Source: Aptenodytes patagonicus (taxonomy: Eukaryota; Chordata; Aves; Sphenisciformes; Spheniscidae). From it: 64,000 bases of DNA. Location: assembly GCF_965638725.1 (NCBI RefSeq), contig NC_134963.1, positions 8,625,501-8,689,500 on the forward strand, written 5' to 3'. The notes under the pieces are model-generated. The model was not told the DNA's origin and ran no database searches. It saw only the letters and a list, made by a program, of their open reading frames with translations. The translations under genes were made by a program, and so were the position numbers. The stretch's first letter is position 1; each line of letters begins with the position of its first letter. Shown here piece after piece: positions 24,601 to 34,400 of the stretch.

Positions 24601-27257
24601 GGCCAGAGAGAGGACCGACAGCAGCTCAGGCCCCGGTTTAGGAGCCTAAATGATACGGAACAGAGCGGATTTGACAGCGTGCATGGTGGAAAATGGACTG
24701 ATCAAAAAGCAGTGGGAAGTTAAGCACTGCAACCTGTTTTCTGAGTCACACTGGTTTAACTGAAAGAGGTTTTTTTTATGAAACTGCACAACGATTTGTA
24801 GCCCCTCAATTCAATTCATACCTGGCTTAGTACCGTTTACTTGTTCCCAAGTAACAGATGGGGATGGGAAAGGGAAAAGGAACACAGTGTTAGACAGTCT
24901 GAAGAAACAGAGAGCGAGCTATCAGGTTATGGGAAAATTGATATTTCAGGTTTAAATTAAACTCCAGCACAAACACTTAATTAAATTAATTTGGATCATT
25001 TTAAGAGAGATCCAATCATGGACACAATCAAAACATGCTTAAGCTGATACCAAAATACAACAGGGAAGAAGCTAGAAAGATAGGTCAAATCTGTTTTCAG
25101 GAACATGGCAGAGTGATTCAAAACAGGAAGCGTGTGATGAAGACAAGCCTGAACCGTGAGTGTGAACAGTGAACTCCTGCCTGAGAATAGGAAGTGTACC
25201 AGAAAAGTACACGTAAAATCACCTCATGTAAAAGAAAACTACTCATACTTTGCCATAGAAACAAAGCATGTATCGATGAACTTCAAGGGGCAAGCGCTAG
25301 TTATTCCAGCAGTCAGGCATCCTGCGCTTGCTACACCTGCTGTGGGTGAAAAGCCTGCAGTCCCCCCAGGTCTCCAGACAGAGCTGCACACACAGCAGCT
25401 CCCAAACACCGCTCTGACAAATTCTCTTTGGTTTAAGTAAAAGAACGGTTTGATTTTTTTTTTTTTTTAAATTTAAGAAAGGATTAAGTTAAGATTTCTT
25501 TATGTATACGGATAAGCCAGCAGATTTCTTCACCAAGATCAAGTAAATATCTGACAATGTTATAATGTCACAACACAACAAAATAAAAGGCCGGTTTACA
25601 AGATTACCCTAATAGTGATTCTGATACATTGCATACTCCTGATGAGCTTAACAAATACAAACACAGTAAAACAACTTTATCTCAGAGTCACAACACCACT
25701 GATGTTTAAAAGCATAGATATGCTACCTTGTATGAGATAGGGACAACTGCCTACATAAGGTATGCAAGCTCTATTTATTGTGAAAACAAAATTCTATGAT
25801 GGTAAAAGTAACTCCCTGGGAGTTAATTTGAGATTTTTTTTAATTTTTTTTTTTTTTTTAAAGCAGAAGTCCCATTTTACAAAAGTTGTTATCCCCTCTC
25901 CCACATCATACCTTCTGGCCATTCAAATGTTATCTACCTTACAGTGTTTTAATTCATTTCAGTATGTACATAAGTAATTGTATTGGAAGAAGCAGCACAG
26001 AACACAAACAACAAAAACTACATAACTCTGAGAAGGAAAGACAACACAGTTGCTAAAAAAAAAAGTAAAGTGGACAGTTTTAAATATAAGAACAGCAAAA
26101 CTACAGATGGTCAGAAAAGGAGATGCAACTGACTTTCTAGAAACAAGACTTGTTTCAATAAGCTCCCAAATTTATCTGCAGCATAAGACGGACAACGTGC
26201 ATGTCAACACAGAACACGTGTTGCTCACTGAACATTTCCAATCCAAGTCTATCGGGCATTTCGAATACCCTTTCTTTAGAAGTTTGGGATACCTACACTC
26301 AGCTCAGGCCGTGGGACAAGTCATGCACTTAACAAGCTTAAATTTTACTTCCCCCTGACCCTCAGCATAAGGGATGTCCCCAAAATCCGTCCCGCTCTCA
26401 TCTTCACACGTCCCCCGAAATGGCCACTGTCCCACTCAGTGACACAACCTACACCCTCCTCCCACCTTTTAGCTCCGTGACTGGAAGATTTCTTTAAGTA
26501 AGCCTTCCTCCTTTCGAAGCTGAGGAGTTCCAGATTTACTTATAACCAGAGCGCGGTCGTTGTCCACAGGCCATTCCCCGAAGGTCTGGCCCCTCGGCGC
26601 GGACCCGGCCCCAGGGGCGCAGAGCTGACCTGAGAGGGCAGGGGGGAGAGACGGCGGTAACAGCCGGGCTACCGGTGCGACCTGTATGCTTTGAAACTAA
26701 AGTTACAGCAAACTGAAGAGAGGGCTGAGCGCACCATCGCTCGGTACGAGAATGGGTCCTTCAGGAAAAGGCCGATACGGACAAAACCGCTGAAGACGCG
26801 TCCAAACCCGGCAAAACCGGCTCCCCGCCGCCGAGGGGCCGCTACAAGGCGGCGACACCCCGGAACAGCGCCGGGGAGGTGCGGGCCCGCGCCGGGAGCG
26901 CCGCCTTCCCCCGGGACGCTGCGCCGCGCTCCCCCCGCGCCGGGTGCCGGGGCCGCTCCCGGGGGCGGCCCGCTGACAGGAGCCCCCCCCCCCCCCGCCG
27001 CGCAGGGGTGCCCCGGCCCGGCGGCCACGGCCATTGCGAGCCCGGCGCTTCCCGCCCCCCACGGCCCCTCACGGCCGCCACCTGCCCGCGCCCCCTCAGC
27101 GCCTGAGGGGGGGGAAGCGCCGCTGCCCGGTCTGAGGGGAGGGGGATGGGCTCGCCCGGCCGCCGGGGTGCCTTCGCCGCGCCCCCGGCCGCCGCCGGTG
27201 CCTACCCTGGGCGCTGCAGTCGGCGCAGACGTCGCTGCTCCTCAGGCGCTTCGACAT
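654..27257 (-). CDS. GIT2: GIT2, ARF GTPase-activating scaffold protein (3' end outside window)
   Basis: GIT2 is a cytoplasmic and focal-adhesion scaffold that stimulates GTP hydrolysis on Arf proteins and binds PIX and paxillin. Coding exons, 5' to 3' on the minus strand: 27257-27206, 22605-22472, 21923-21811, 21067-20962, 20597-20511, 20365-20235, 19091-18997, 18168-18123, 16548-16497, 14334-14262, 13918-13821, 13499-13388, 12361-12219, 11385-11236, 7982-7734, 1055-973, 836-654. All have AG/GT borders and phases that chain, giving about 635 codons. The ArfGAP zinc finger shows C11, C14, C31, C34 and arginine finger R39. Ankyrin repeats, Spa2-homology segments and a leucine-rich coiled coil follow. 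The translation matches recalled GIT2 better than GIT1. The paxillin-binding C-terminal exons lie past position 1. Exons joining 7734 to 1055 may be missing or alternative. Confidence 0.95.
1385..2935. repeat. Minisatellite, 19-bp monomer with 58-bp higher-order unit
   Basis: Degenerate tandem repeat on the plus strand, rich in GGGAGGCC and GCCAAAAC blocks. The anchor GCAGATT recurs at 1864, 1922, 1980, 2057 and 2115, spacings of 58, 58, 77 and 58, and 77 is 58 plus one 19-bp monomer. Near 2820-2900 the simple 19-bp monomer (AGGCCAGACCGAGCATGGG) is plain. The open frames across it on both strands are repeat artefacts. A CR1 end interrupts the array. Confidence 0.88.
2437..2558 (+). mobile_element. 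CR1 LINE 3' end fragment
   Basis: This matches the recalled 3' end of avian CR1 retrotransposons: a GGCCAGGCTGGATGGGGCTT start, then the TCTAGTGGAAGGTGTCCCTG block, CTTTAAGG, CCTTCCAACCCAAACCATTC and a terminal TTCTGTGAT. Only about 120 bp is present, the usual 5' truncation. Minisatellite sequence lies on both sides, so it was inserted into an existing array or the array grew around it. Confidence 0.92.
7983..11235 (-). other. GIT2: GIT2 intron, AT-rich
   Basis: Long intron between the coiled-coil exon (11385-11236) and the exon at 7982-7734. Apart from a possible CR1 terminal remnant near 10067, only homopolymer A/T tracts were seen. Confidence 0.6.
10067..10087 (-). mobile_element. Possible CR1 3' terminal octamer remnant
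   Basis: Two copies of AATCATAGA followed by ATAG resemble the reverse complement of the CR1 terminal octamer repeat (ATTCTATG). The following sequence does not match the standard CR1 3' UTR, so this is either a divergent subfamily or a chance match. Confidence 0.4.
11761..11789. repeat. C15-T14 homopolymer pair
   Basis: Fifteen C followed directly by fourteen T, inside a GIT2 intron. Length is likely polymorphic or subject to sequencing error. Confidence 0.9.
12826..12885 (-). CDS. GIT2: Putative 60-nt in-frame cassette exon of GIT2
   Basis: Between the exons at 13499-13388 and 12361-12219, both borders at phase 1, lies a 60-nt open segment. It has an upstream pyrimidine-rich tract, an AG acceptor and a GTATGA donor. 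Inclusion would add 20 residues beginning GIKEYKYLCQQ and rich in serine and histidine, without changing frame. GIT genes are known to be alternatively spliced in this linker; whether this exact exon is used is inference. Confidence 0.55.
13519..13542. repeat. G24 homopolymer next to a GIT2 splice acceptor
   Basis: Twenty-four G on the plus strand, which read as C24 on the GIT2 strand. The tract begins about 20 nt upstream of the acceptor of exon 13499-13388, where a polypyrimidine tract is expected. Confidence 0.9.
15096..15663 (+). mobile_element. Solo LTR of an avian endogenous retrovirus (ERVL-like)
   Basis: The element begins TGTACTGGGTCTGGCTGGGA and ends CCACCACA, so it has the TG...CA termini of retroviral LTRs. 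Internal blocks (GGATATTCCATACCA, CATGCTCAGC, CCTATTAAACTG) match a solo LTR recalled as abundant in birds. An ATTAAA signal at 15545-15550 fits the R region in plus orientation. The flanks ACTTC (15091-15095) and ACTTG (15664-15668) look like a 5-bp target duplication with one mismatch. No internal retroviral coding sequence is present, so it is a recombined solo LTR, antisense to GIT2. Confidence 0.85.
16216..16266. repeat. TATC/ATAG palindromic AT tract
   Basis: Interspersed TATC and ATAG units, including the perfect palindrome TATCTATATATAGATA. It lies in a GIT2 intron and could form a cruciform or be polymorphic. Confidence 0.75.
17257..17275. repeat. G19 homopolymer followed by GA-rich tract
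   Basis: Nineteen G followed by an AGAGAAAAAGAAAAAG purine tract, in the GIT2 intron between exons 18168-18123 and 16548-16497. Confidence 0.9.
19100..19115. repeat. Short (CA)n microsatellite at a GIT2 acceptor
   Basis: About seven CA units on the plus strand, reading as (TG)n immediately upstream of the acceptor of GIT2 exon 19091-18997. Confidence 0.75.
22472..22605 (-). CDS. GIT2: GIT2 exon 2, catalytic part of the ArfGAP domain
   Basis: This exon completes the zinc finger (C31, C34) and carries the catalytic arginine R39 in the SVHRSLG motif, followed by the GRHISQVRHLKH segment typical of GIT proteins. All catalytic residues are present, so the GAP domain looks active. The acceptor is CAG and the donor GTAAAA. 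Confidence 0.93.
22606..27205 (-). other. GIT2: First intron of GIT2
   Basis: A 4.6-kb intron between the first two coding exons. It is AT-rich up to about 26400 and becomes GC-rich as it enters the CpG island. Several 60-100 codon open frames occur, but none looks like a known protein or has coherent splice sites. Confidence 0.7.
27206..27257 (-). CDS. GIT2: GIT2 first coding exon (start of ArfGAP zinc finger)
   Basis: The start codon at 27257-27255 opens MSKRLRSSDVCADC, the invariant GIT amino terminus. The exon carries the first CxxC pair of the zinc finger and ends in phase 1 at a GTAGGC donor. It sits inside the CpG island. An out-of-frame upstream ORF overlaps this start codon (see the entry at 27242-27505). 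Confidence 0.93.
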
Positions 27258-27505
27258 GGTGCGCGGCGGCGGCGAGACCGAGCGCTTCCTGCCGCGCTAA
27301 CGGGTCCCCGCCGCCAGCCCCCGCCAGGCGGCCGAGCCGAGGCGGCAGCGCGCAGGCGCACGGCAGCGCCGCCCGCTCCGCCGCCGGCCCTATTCGCCAA
27401 GCTGCGTGCGCCAGCGCCGGGCTGCGTTCCGCTTGGCGAACGGGGGCGTGGTGCGGGGCGGCCCCGGGCCGCCATGTTCGCTCCTGGCAAAGGGGCGGTA
27501 GTCAC
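27242..27505 (-). other. Upstream ORF overlapping the GIT2 start codon
   Basis: An 87-codon frame opens at 27505, with a second in-frame ATG at 27475 inside the YY1 motif. It ends at 27242, past the GIT2 ATG and out of frame with it. If transcripts start upstream of 27475 it would be an overlapping uORF expected to reduce GIT2 translation. The GC-rich predicted peptide has no recognisable family, so it is not claimed as a protein. Confidence 0.35.
27469..27478 (-). promoter_or_regulatory. YY1-type motif oriented for GIT2
   Basis: CCGCCATGTT on the plus strand reads AACATGGCGG on the GIT2 strand, the core of the YY1 site often found just downstream of transcription starts. This suggests GIT2 initiation shortly upstream, but the assignment is inference. 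Confidence 0.55.
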
Positions 27506-27737
27506 GGTCGGCCACGTTTGTCCCTGGCAGACGCCTGCCTCAGGCCGCGCTCCGCTTCACAGAAGCGTTGCGCTTTTGCGGGGAAGCGTAGAGACCTCCC
27601 GTAAGTGGCTGCGCCGGCCTGCTCCGCAGTCGCCTCACGACTAGGGCGGAGGGGGAGCTGGGAGAAACGAGGTTTCGGAAGCCCGGCCCGGCCGGCTGGC
27701 GGAAGAGGCTGCTCTCCATCAAGCCTTGCCCTCACCC

Positions 27738-27748
27738 ACCATGGCGGC
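27738..27748 (+). promoter_or_regulatory. YY1-type motif oriented for ANKRD13A
   Basis: ACCATGGCGGC on the plus strand is a YY1-like ATGGCGGC core, pointing towards ANKRD13A and opposite to the motif at 27469. It may mark the start of a non-coding first exon of ANKRD13A. Confidence 0.5.
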
Positions 27749-28476
27749 GGCAGGGCGGGCGGGCGAAACCAACGTTCGGTGGAGGCGGGGCGGGGAGCAG
27801 CCAGCGCTGAGCGCCGCGTCCGGCCCAACGTCGCGCTGCCGCCCCCCCTCCCCCTGCGCGAAGGGCGATGGGGCAGCTTGCGGGCGGGACGCTCCATCTG
27901 CCCGCCCGCGGGGGGGTAGGGTTGGCGGGGAGCAGCAACTTCCTTTTTCCGTGGGCTCGCCGGTGGCGGCAGGCTGAGGGGAAGCCCCCCCCCCCCGCAT
28001 CCGCCGCGCTGTGGTCCGTCCCAGCCGCTGCCCTGGAGAGACGGGAAGGAGGGAGGTGGGGGTGAGGCGGCCGGGCGCACCCGGGTGTGTGGGGCCGGGG
28101 GAGGCCCTCAGGAGTGTGGGGGCGAGGGGAGCGGGAGGTCCCCAGGAGTGTGGGGCTGTGGGGGGCACCAAGAGCAGGGGAGACCGCCAAGAGTGTGGGG
28201 TGGGGTGGGCCGTGCCGGCGGGGGTGGGCCGTGCCCAGGAGCAGGGGACCCCCAGGAGTGTGATTTTTGCGTGGGGCACCCCTTGGAGCAGGGTGAAGGG
28301 GTTCGTAGGGAGTTGTGGCCCAGTGTCCCCCACCACCACCTGGGGCCGGTGGGTGCCAGGAGAGAGGAGAAGCTCAGGGGGGTCAAGGCTTGAGTAACCT
28401 GGGGTCTCCAAAACAAAGAGGGGGGGGAACAGTGAGGGTAGGCACCCTGCTTCCCCCCCTCCTGCAGGTGTGTGGC

Positions 28477-31400
28477 ATGATGAGTTCCCCTGGCAGGGCC
28501 AGCAGCGCGTTTCCCCTGCACGTCCTGGTCTGGAATAATGACTACAGGCGGCTGGACGAGGAGCTGCAGGACAAGGTAACCGGGGTGCCTGGCCGGCTGG
28601 TGGAGGGGCTGCTGTGGGGCTGGCGGCCCCAAAGAGCTTGTGCCCTGGTACGGGGCTTGGTGCCCCTCGCTTACCGCCCTTCTAGGGAGAAGTAATCTTG
28701 GTGGCACTCCCAGGTCTGTTTGCTGGGCCTGTGGGATTGCTGCGCTTCTTTACCTATTTATTTGTGGTTGCGGGAGTGATGTAAGAAGGCGTAGGAATAT
28801 ACTTTTTGTTATGTAAGATATTAAACATTGACTTCTTATCTGTAAAGCTGTGCTCGGAGCATTCGAGTGCAGGTTGCAGAATAGCTCTATGGAAAGTTTT
28901 AGGAGTCTTTGAAACAGATCAGGAAGAGCAGATATGATGGACGCTAATTTTTTTTCTGTGCCAGGAAAGCAATAAATACTGCTTACCTTAATGGGAAGTC
29001 AACATGCAGAAAAGGTGGCTGCTGCTGCCGAAGATTAAACCAGCCTCTAGCTTGCTGAGGACCAGCAGTTCTTACAGCTTCGTTGCTGTCCAAGACTGTG
29101 GGGGCAGCGTTTTTATACTGGCTGGAATGTTTTCAGCATCTCTGGTAAAAAAATGGATCATTGTTTCGTGCTGTAGAGTAGAAAAATACAAAGCTGTTCC
29201 CTCTCTGGGTCGGCTAAGCGAGAAATGGTAATGACGCAAGGAAACGGTCTGAAAAGCTGCAGCAAAGCTCGAGCAGCAAACATCCTTCTTGCTGAGATGC
29301 TATGTGAAAGCTCTGACATTCGCTAGTGTGGAGTATAGTTTGCAGAAGCAGAGCATATTAATTACATTATACCTGACACCACAAGTATATGAGCCAAAGA
29401 TCAGCTGTGCCGCCTCCTGACTAGTGACTATCATCTGCAATTCTAACGGTACACCACGATTTACTAATGCTTGCTTAGAGCATGCTCCTGTCCTGTTTTT
29501 AGGAGAATCTTTGGAATGCAGTTAGTTCTTAGCTAATTCATGTGATCTTACTCCTTAACAAAATCTTTAACCTTACTGGCACGTTGCTTCTGTGTATTTA
29601 TTTCTGTTTCAATAACGTTCTCGCCTGTGAAAGTTTGTCATTAAATAAGGATCATTCTGCTTCTTGTTAGTCTGAGACAAGTTCACACCTGTGAAGCGCT
29701 GCTTCCTACCTGAAACGCTTTATACTGTACGGAAATGAGCAACGTGTTAAGATGGAATATGTCTGTCTCTTACTTCCTTTATCTGCTTTTAAATAACTTC
29801 TTTTTTTGAAGTATTCCAAAGATATGTTTCCTCCTGCTTCCTTGGGATAAGCTTCTTGCTGTCGGAGGGGTGCGTGAGGGAATCAAAAGACACTTGCCAG
29901 CTGCACGTGGTATGGCAAATGACGGGTAGGATGTATGGTTACCGGTTAACAGCAGCAAAGACAATTGGGAGGGACGCCTTAGAGTCCTTTACCTGTCAGT
30001 GCAGTAGGCATTGGAGCTGTAGGAAGTGGGGAAGCAAATTAATTAGTATTCCACCACAGAAGTGAAAAGAGAATGCTTTAAAATGAAGCTTTCCCTACTC
30101 TGTGTGTGATCTTTCCAACTTAATGCTGTCACATAACCGTGTTAACTTGCATAATAACTTTCCTTTCTTATTCTGCTATTGACTTTCCCCTTTTCCTTTA
30201 GTTATAGATGCTCTTCTGTTTCAAATCTCTAAGCTAATAGTGAGAAATATGTAAGGTATGAGTATGTTGTGCTTGCATGTTTTGGATATTTATGCCTGTG
30301 TAGTTTTTTTTTATTTTAGTGACTTGTACAAAATGCGCTCATTCTTCATTGTGCTGTGTGTGTCAGTCAAATGGATGCTTTGTAAAATACCATTTGCTTC
30401 TATACTTTCAAAAAGTGCTATACAAAATTGGTGTTGTATGTCCTGCTACTTCTCCCCCCCCCCATTATGTGGTATAATGTTAAACTCTCTAGTGGTCTCT
30501 CAGGCTGTTGACTGTCCATGGTGCAATGCACGCAGACTAGAACTCCTGTCTTCTCCTGAAAGAGACCCCTTCTGAAGGGAGACAGAAGGGGAAATAATTA
30601 CAGAAAAAGAAATGAGAAGCATCAACAAGAACTCAGTCACGTCTTACAGTGATACTAGTTCTTACCGTGTCGGTTTTATAGGCCCTGTTCTGCTTCTCTT
30701 TTTATTTCAGTGGGGAAGTAAGATTGCACTGTACGGAGTGCAGAAGGGCAGTACAGTAGTGTTTGAAAACTGAGTCGACTGTGCACCACAGACTGATACG
30801 TGGGAATACCTAGGGAATATTGACTCCTGGGATACTACTGTCAGGCTTTGTTTATATAAACTCTTCTCAGTGTGCTCTGATTAGCTGCATTTGATAGGAC
30901 AGCTTCAGCATTATTTCTCTCTCGGATACTCAACAGGATGTTGATCAACGTGATCCACGAGGCCGGACCTTGTTGCACCTTGCTGTTTCCTTGGGTTATA
31001 TAGAATCTGCCAAAGTCCTTCTTCAACACAAGGCAGACGTAACTAAAGAGAATGCACAGGGATGGACAGGTAAAGATAACTTGGAAAACAGAAGTCGTGT
31101 TAATACTTTTCAGTTGCAGATGTTGTATTTTGACTGCTTTTACATTATGTGTTTTGCTCAGAAAGCCAACTGAAACTAGCTTGTGTCTGGATTTCTTTCA
31201 GTTTTGCATGAGGCTGTCAGTACAGGAGACCCAGAGATGGTACAAATGATTCTGCAGCATCGGGACTACCAGCAGACCTCTATGACACTTGGAGGAGTTC
31301 CTGAATTACTCCAAAAGATTAATGAAGTAATTATCTGGTTTAAACCTCTTACTCCAGGCTGCAATTCTCATTCGAGTAGTTCAGTTAAGTAAACTGAAAT

Positions 31401-34400
31401 CAGATGGGCAATTGTGTTCTTCGTTTCAACTTGCATATTCCATAGCGCTGTGGGAGATGGAGACTTTTTCCTTGACTTTACTTTGAAATCCTTAGTCATG
31501 AACTCCAGCATTGGAGGCTGAATCTTGAAGGTGTTGCTGTTCCTTTAGTAAAATAAGGAAGAACAGCTCATCAGAAAGCAGCAGTGGTAGGCCAGTGTCT
31601 TTTATGTTTGTTAGTTTCAATTTCATTTTTTTAACGTTCATCTATCATGTCTCGAGTTCTGTTCTTTTTTTGTTTTTCTTTATCTAAAATGTTCACGAGA
31701 AATGCTGTACTGAATCTTGGATTAAAACTATTTCATGAAGTATTCATAAAGTATTTTCCTTCTTCAGACTCCTGACTTTTATGTGGAAATGAAATGGGAG
31801 TTCACTAGCTGGGGTAAGAATCCTGGTCATCGTTACCTCTTCTAAACTGTAGACGAAGGGACTGGCTTATGTACAAATGTCACAAAAGATATGCAGAGAA
31901 ATATCTGCTCCCCAGAATACTTATCTCTTCACCTCTCAAAATAACCTTTTATATTTTTGTTGCACAGTTATTCTTTGTTTCCTGTTTATTTGCTTCGTTT
32001 GGGGTTTGTTTGTTTGTTAATGGAGAGTTTAGCCATTGTTAGAATTGCTGAAGACGTTTCTTGGGGTTTTGTTTACCTGTCTCTGGCTATCGATGACTAA
32101 GACAGCGATACACATCTCACAGATAGATGCACAGACTACTTGGGAAATACCTGCTTTTCTTTTAAAGGAATGAACACTAGGCCTTACAGTTGACTTAATT
32201 TTCCAAACAGCTAACTACTAGACTGCTAGGAGATGGGGTTTATGCCATTTCACATCTTTTAGCCTGAACTAATGTCTTCTTCCTTTTCAAGTTCATCTTT
32301 AATGTAAAGCTGGTGGGTTTCATCCCTAAGCTGATTGTTCTTAAAGCTAAAGAAGATCAGTATCTCACCTCCTTTGGAATAATATCACAATACTGAGCAA
32401 TCCTGTGTCAGGGATATAGCTTCTGCTGGAATTCAGACTTCCTGTGCGCGAAGTCTCTTGAATATTTTTCTCTTTACTTTCTTCTCATTTTTCTGTTATA
32501 GTCCCACTGGTTTCTAGAGTTTGTCCAAGCGATGTCTGCCGCATCTGGAAAAGTGGTGCCAAGCTGCGTGTTGATATCACTTTACTGGGCTTCGAAAATA
32601 TGAGCTGGGAGAGAGGAAGGCGTAGTTTAATTTTCAAGGGAGAAGGTAAATATTTTAGCATGTCTGCACCATTGATCACCAAATATCATGTGAGCCACAG
32701 TGAGAAATCCCAACTTTGCACAAAAAGACCTGTTGAGGCTGAGTACTGAATTTTAGAAAAGTTTCATACATATATTCCGTGAGTGTCTCATAGAGATACT
32801 GTTTTGCAGCTTAACGTAACGGCTTAATTTCTTTCCTTTGAGTAAATCTGAGGTCAAAATTTGGTAATAGGGCTAAAATTTGACTTCAGTCTTTTACTTG
32901 GTTAAAGTAAAACTTGTGTTCTCCTGCCCCCCAAATAAAAAATAATTTTAGGTACAGCTCCAGATTTGATCTCAGCTGAGTGCAAAATACAGTAATTAGC
33001 ATCCACCCTGATTTGATACACAGTATATTCTCAGTTTTTCATTCTGGAATACTGTTGCTAAGTTTTTTAGATTGAGATGTACCATTTCCAACAGATACTG
33101 GAGGTTGGGCAGAACTAATTGAGATCAATCATGATGATAAGTTTGTTACAACAGAGCGTTTTGAGATTTCCCAACACATGAAGCGTTTGACATTGGGATC
33201 TATGACACCAAAAAGAAAAGATGTGGAAAGACGCCTTACATCTCCAATTATTAATACGTGCCTTGATACAAAAAATATTGCTTTTGAAAGGTAAGATACA
33301 AAGTTTCTCTTAACAAATAAACACTTCAAGATTATGGGTGGTCATACTTGCAATAAAGCTTTAAAGACAAACTCTCAAAAGCCCTGGTAATAAAAACTTT
33401 TAGGGGTAGATCTGAAATTAATTTAAACTTCACATATCATTAGATAAGGAAATTTGGCTTGGTCAGCTTGCCACTATTGCTTGGCAATATTGATTTGCAG
33501 AAAAATTCCAGTTTATCGTATTAGAGAGATCAATGTTAATGTCTCATCACAAGTTTGCATTTCATCCAAATCCATATGTATAGTGCTGAAACTAATGGGG
33601 AAGAACTTGCATCTTGTAGCTAAGTCAGTCAAATCTCACATTAATACTTTAAATAAAAATAAGTGTATAGTGTGTCTTTCCATAGACACATGTTTGTCTT
33701 CCTTGTTTACTACACGTGTTTATCCAGGTATCTGTCAGCTTAGTTCAAACAATCCTTTTTATGAAGCTCCTTTTGGAGTGCTCTGTGATGCAGTAAACCA
33801 CCCCCATGACCATACAAAACAAGTGTTTTCAAAGTGAGATGTGTAATTCCAACATCTTTCTCCTGAATATTTAGTACCCTTTCAAAGCTGCCCAGAATTA
33901 GTCCCTGTGATGTTCGCTGAGCCTTAGTAACTGCAGCATCTACTCATCCAGAAACTAAGATTTCTTAGACAGAAGTATTCCTACTATCCAGTTCCCCAAA
34001 TTGCAGTGGCAGGTTACTTTTGAAATTGAACTGTGTATTAAAAGCTGCCATGCCCAGGCTGTCGGACAAAATAATTCGGTAAGTTTTTAGGCTGTCCTCC
34101 TCTGTGGCTCAGGTATCCACATCTCAATCTAAAATCTGTCTGAGCTTTTGTGCTTTGGCCACGGACTGAATAAGAACAGAAACAGCATGACTTCCTCAGC
34201 CCTCTTGTGATATATGTGTTTGTGAGGACAGATCGACCTGTGCTTTTGTCCGGGGTTAATAATCAAATAACCTATGAAATGTCATTTAAAATCAATTTTA
34301 GAAAAACGGGCTGGGGATTGTGTAGAAATGCAACTGTATAGACGCTTGTGGTGTTCACTCTTTGTCAGAACCACATCTGGATTCTGGGTATGGAGGACAG

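Larger units (their letters stand above)
26570..28100. promoter_or_regulatory. CpG island and divergent promoter region of GIT2 and ANKRD13A
   Basis: Dense CpG and GC-box-like GGGGCGG sequence covers the GIT2 first exon and the region ahead of ANKRD13A. The two start codons lie head to head at 27257 (minus) and 28477 (plus). No TATA box was seen, as usual for such housekeeping promoters. YY1-type motifs near 27469 and 27739 point in opposite directions. Exact transcription starts cannot be read from sequence. Confidence 0.8.

Noticed and set aside
24378-24723. Two lysine-rich plus-strand frames in GIT2 intron 1
   Set aside because: Antisense to the host gene, no splice signals or family resemblance.
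26691-27644. 317-codon plus-strand frame through the CpG island
   Set aside because: Extremely proline/arginine/alanine-rich translation of GC-rich promoter DNA, antisense to the GIT2 first exon, with no family resemblance.
27502-28707. Overlapping 150-230 codon frames in the ANKRD13A promoter and intron-proximal region
   Set aside because: Low-complexity products of GC-rich DNA in both strands; no conserved motif.
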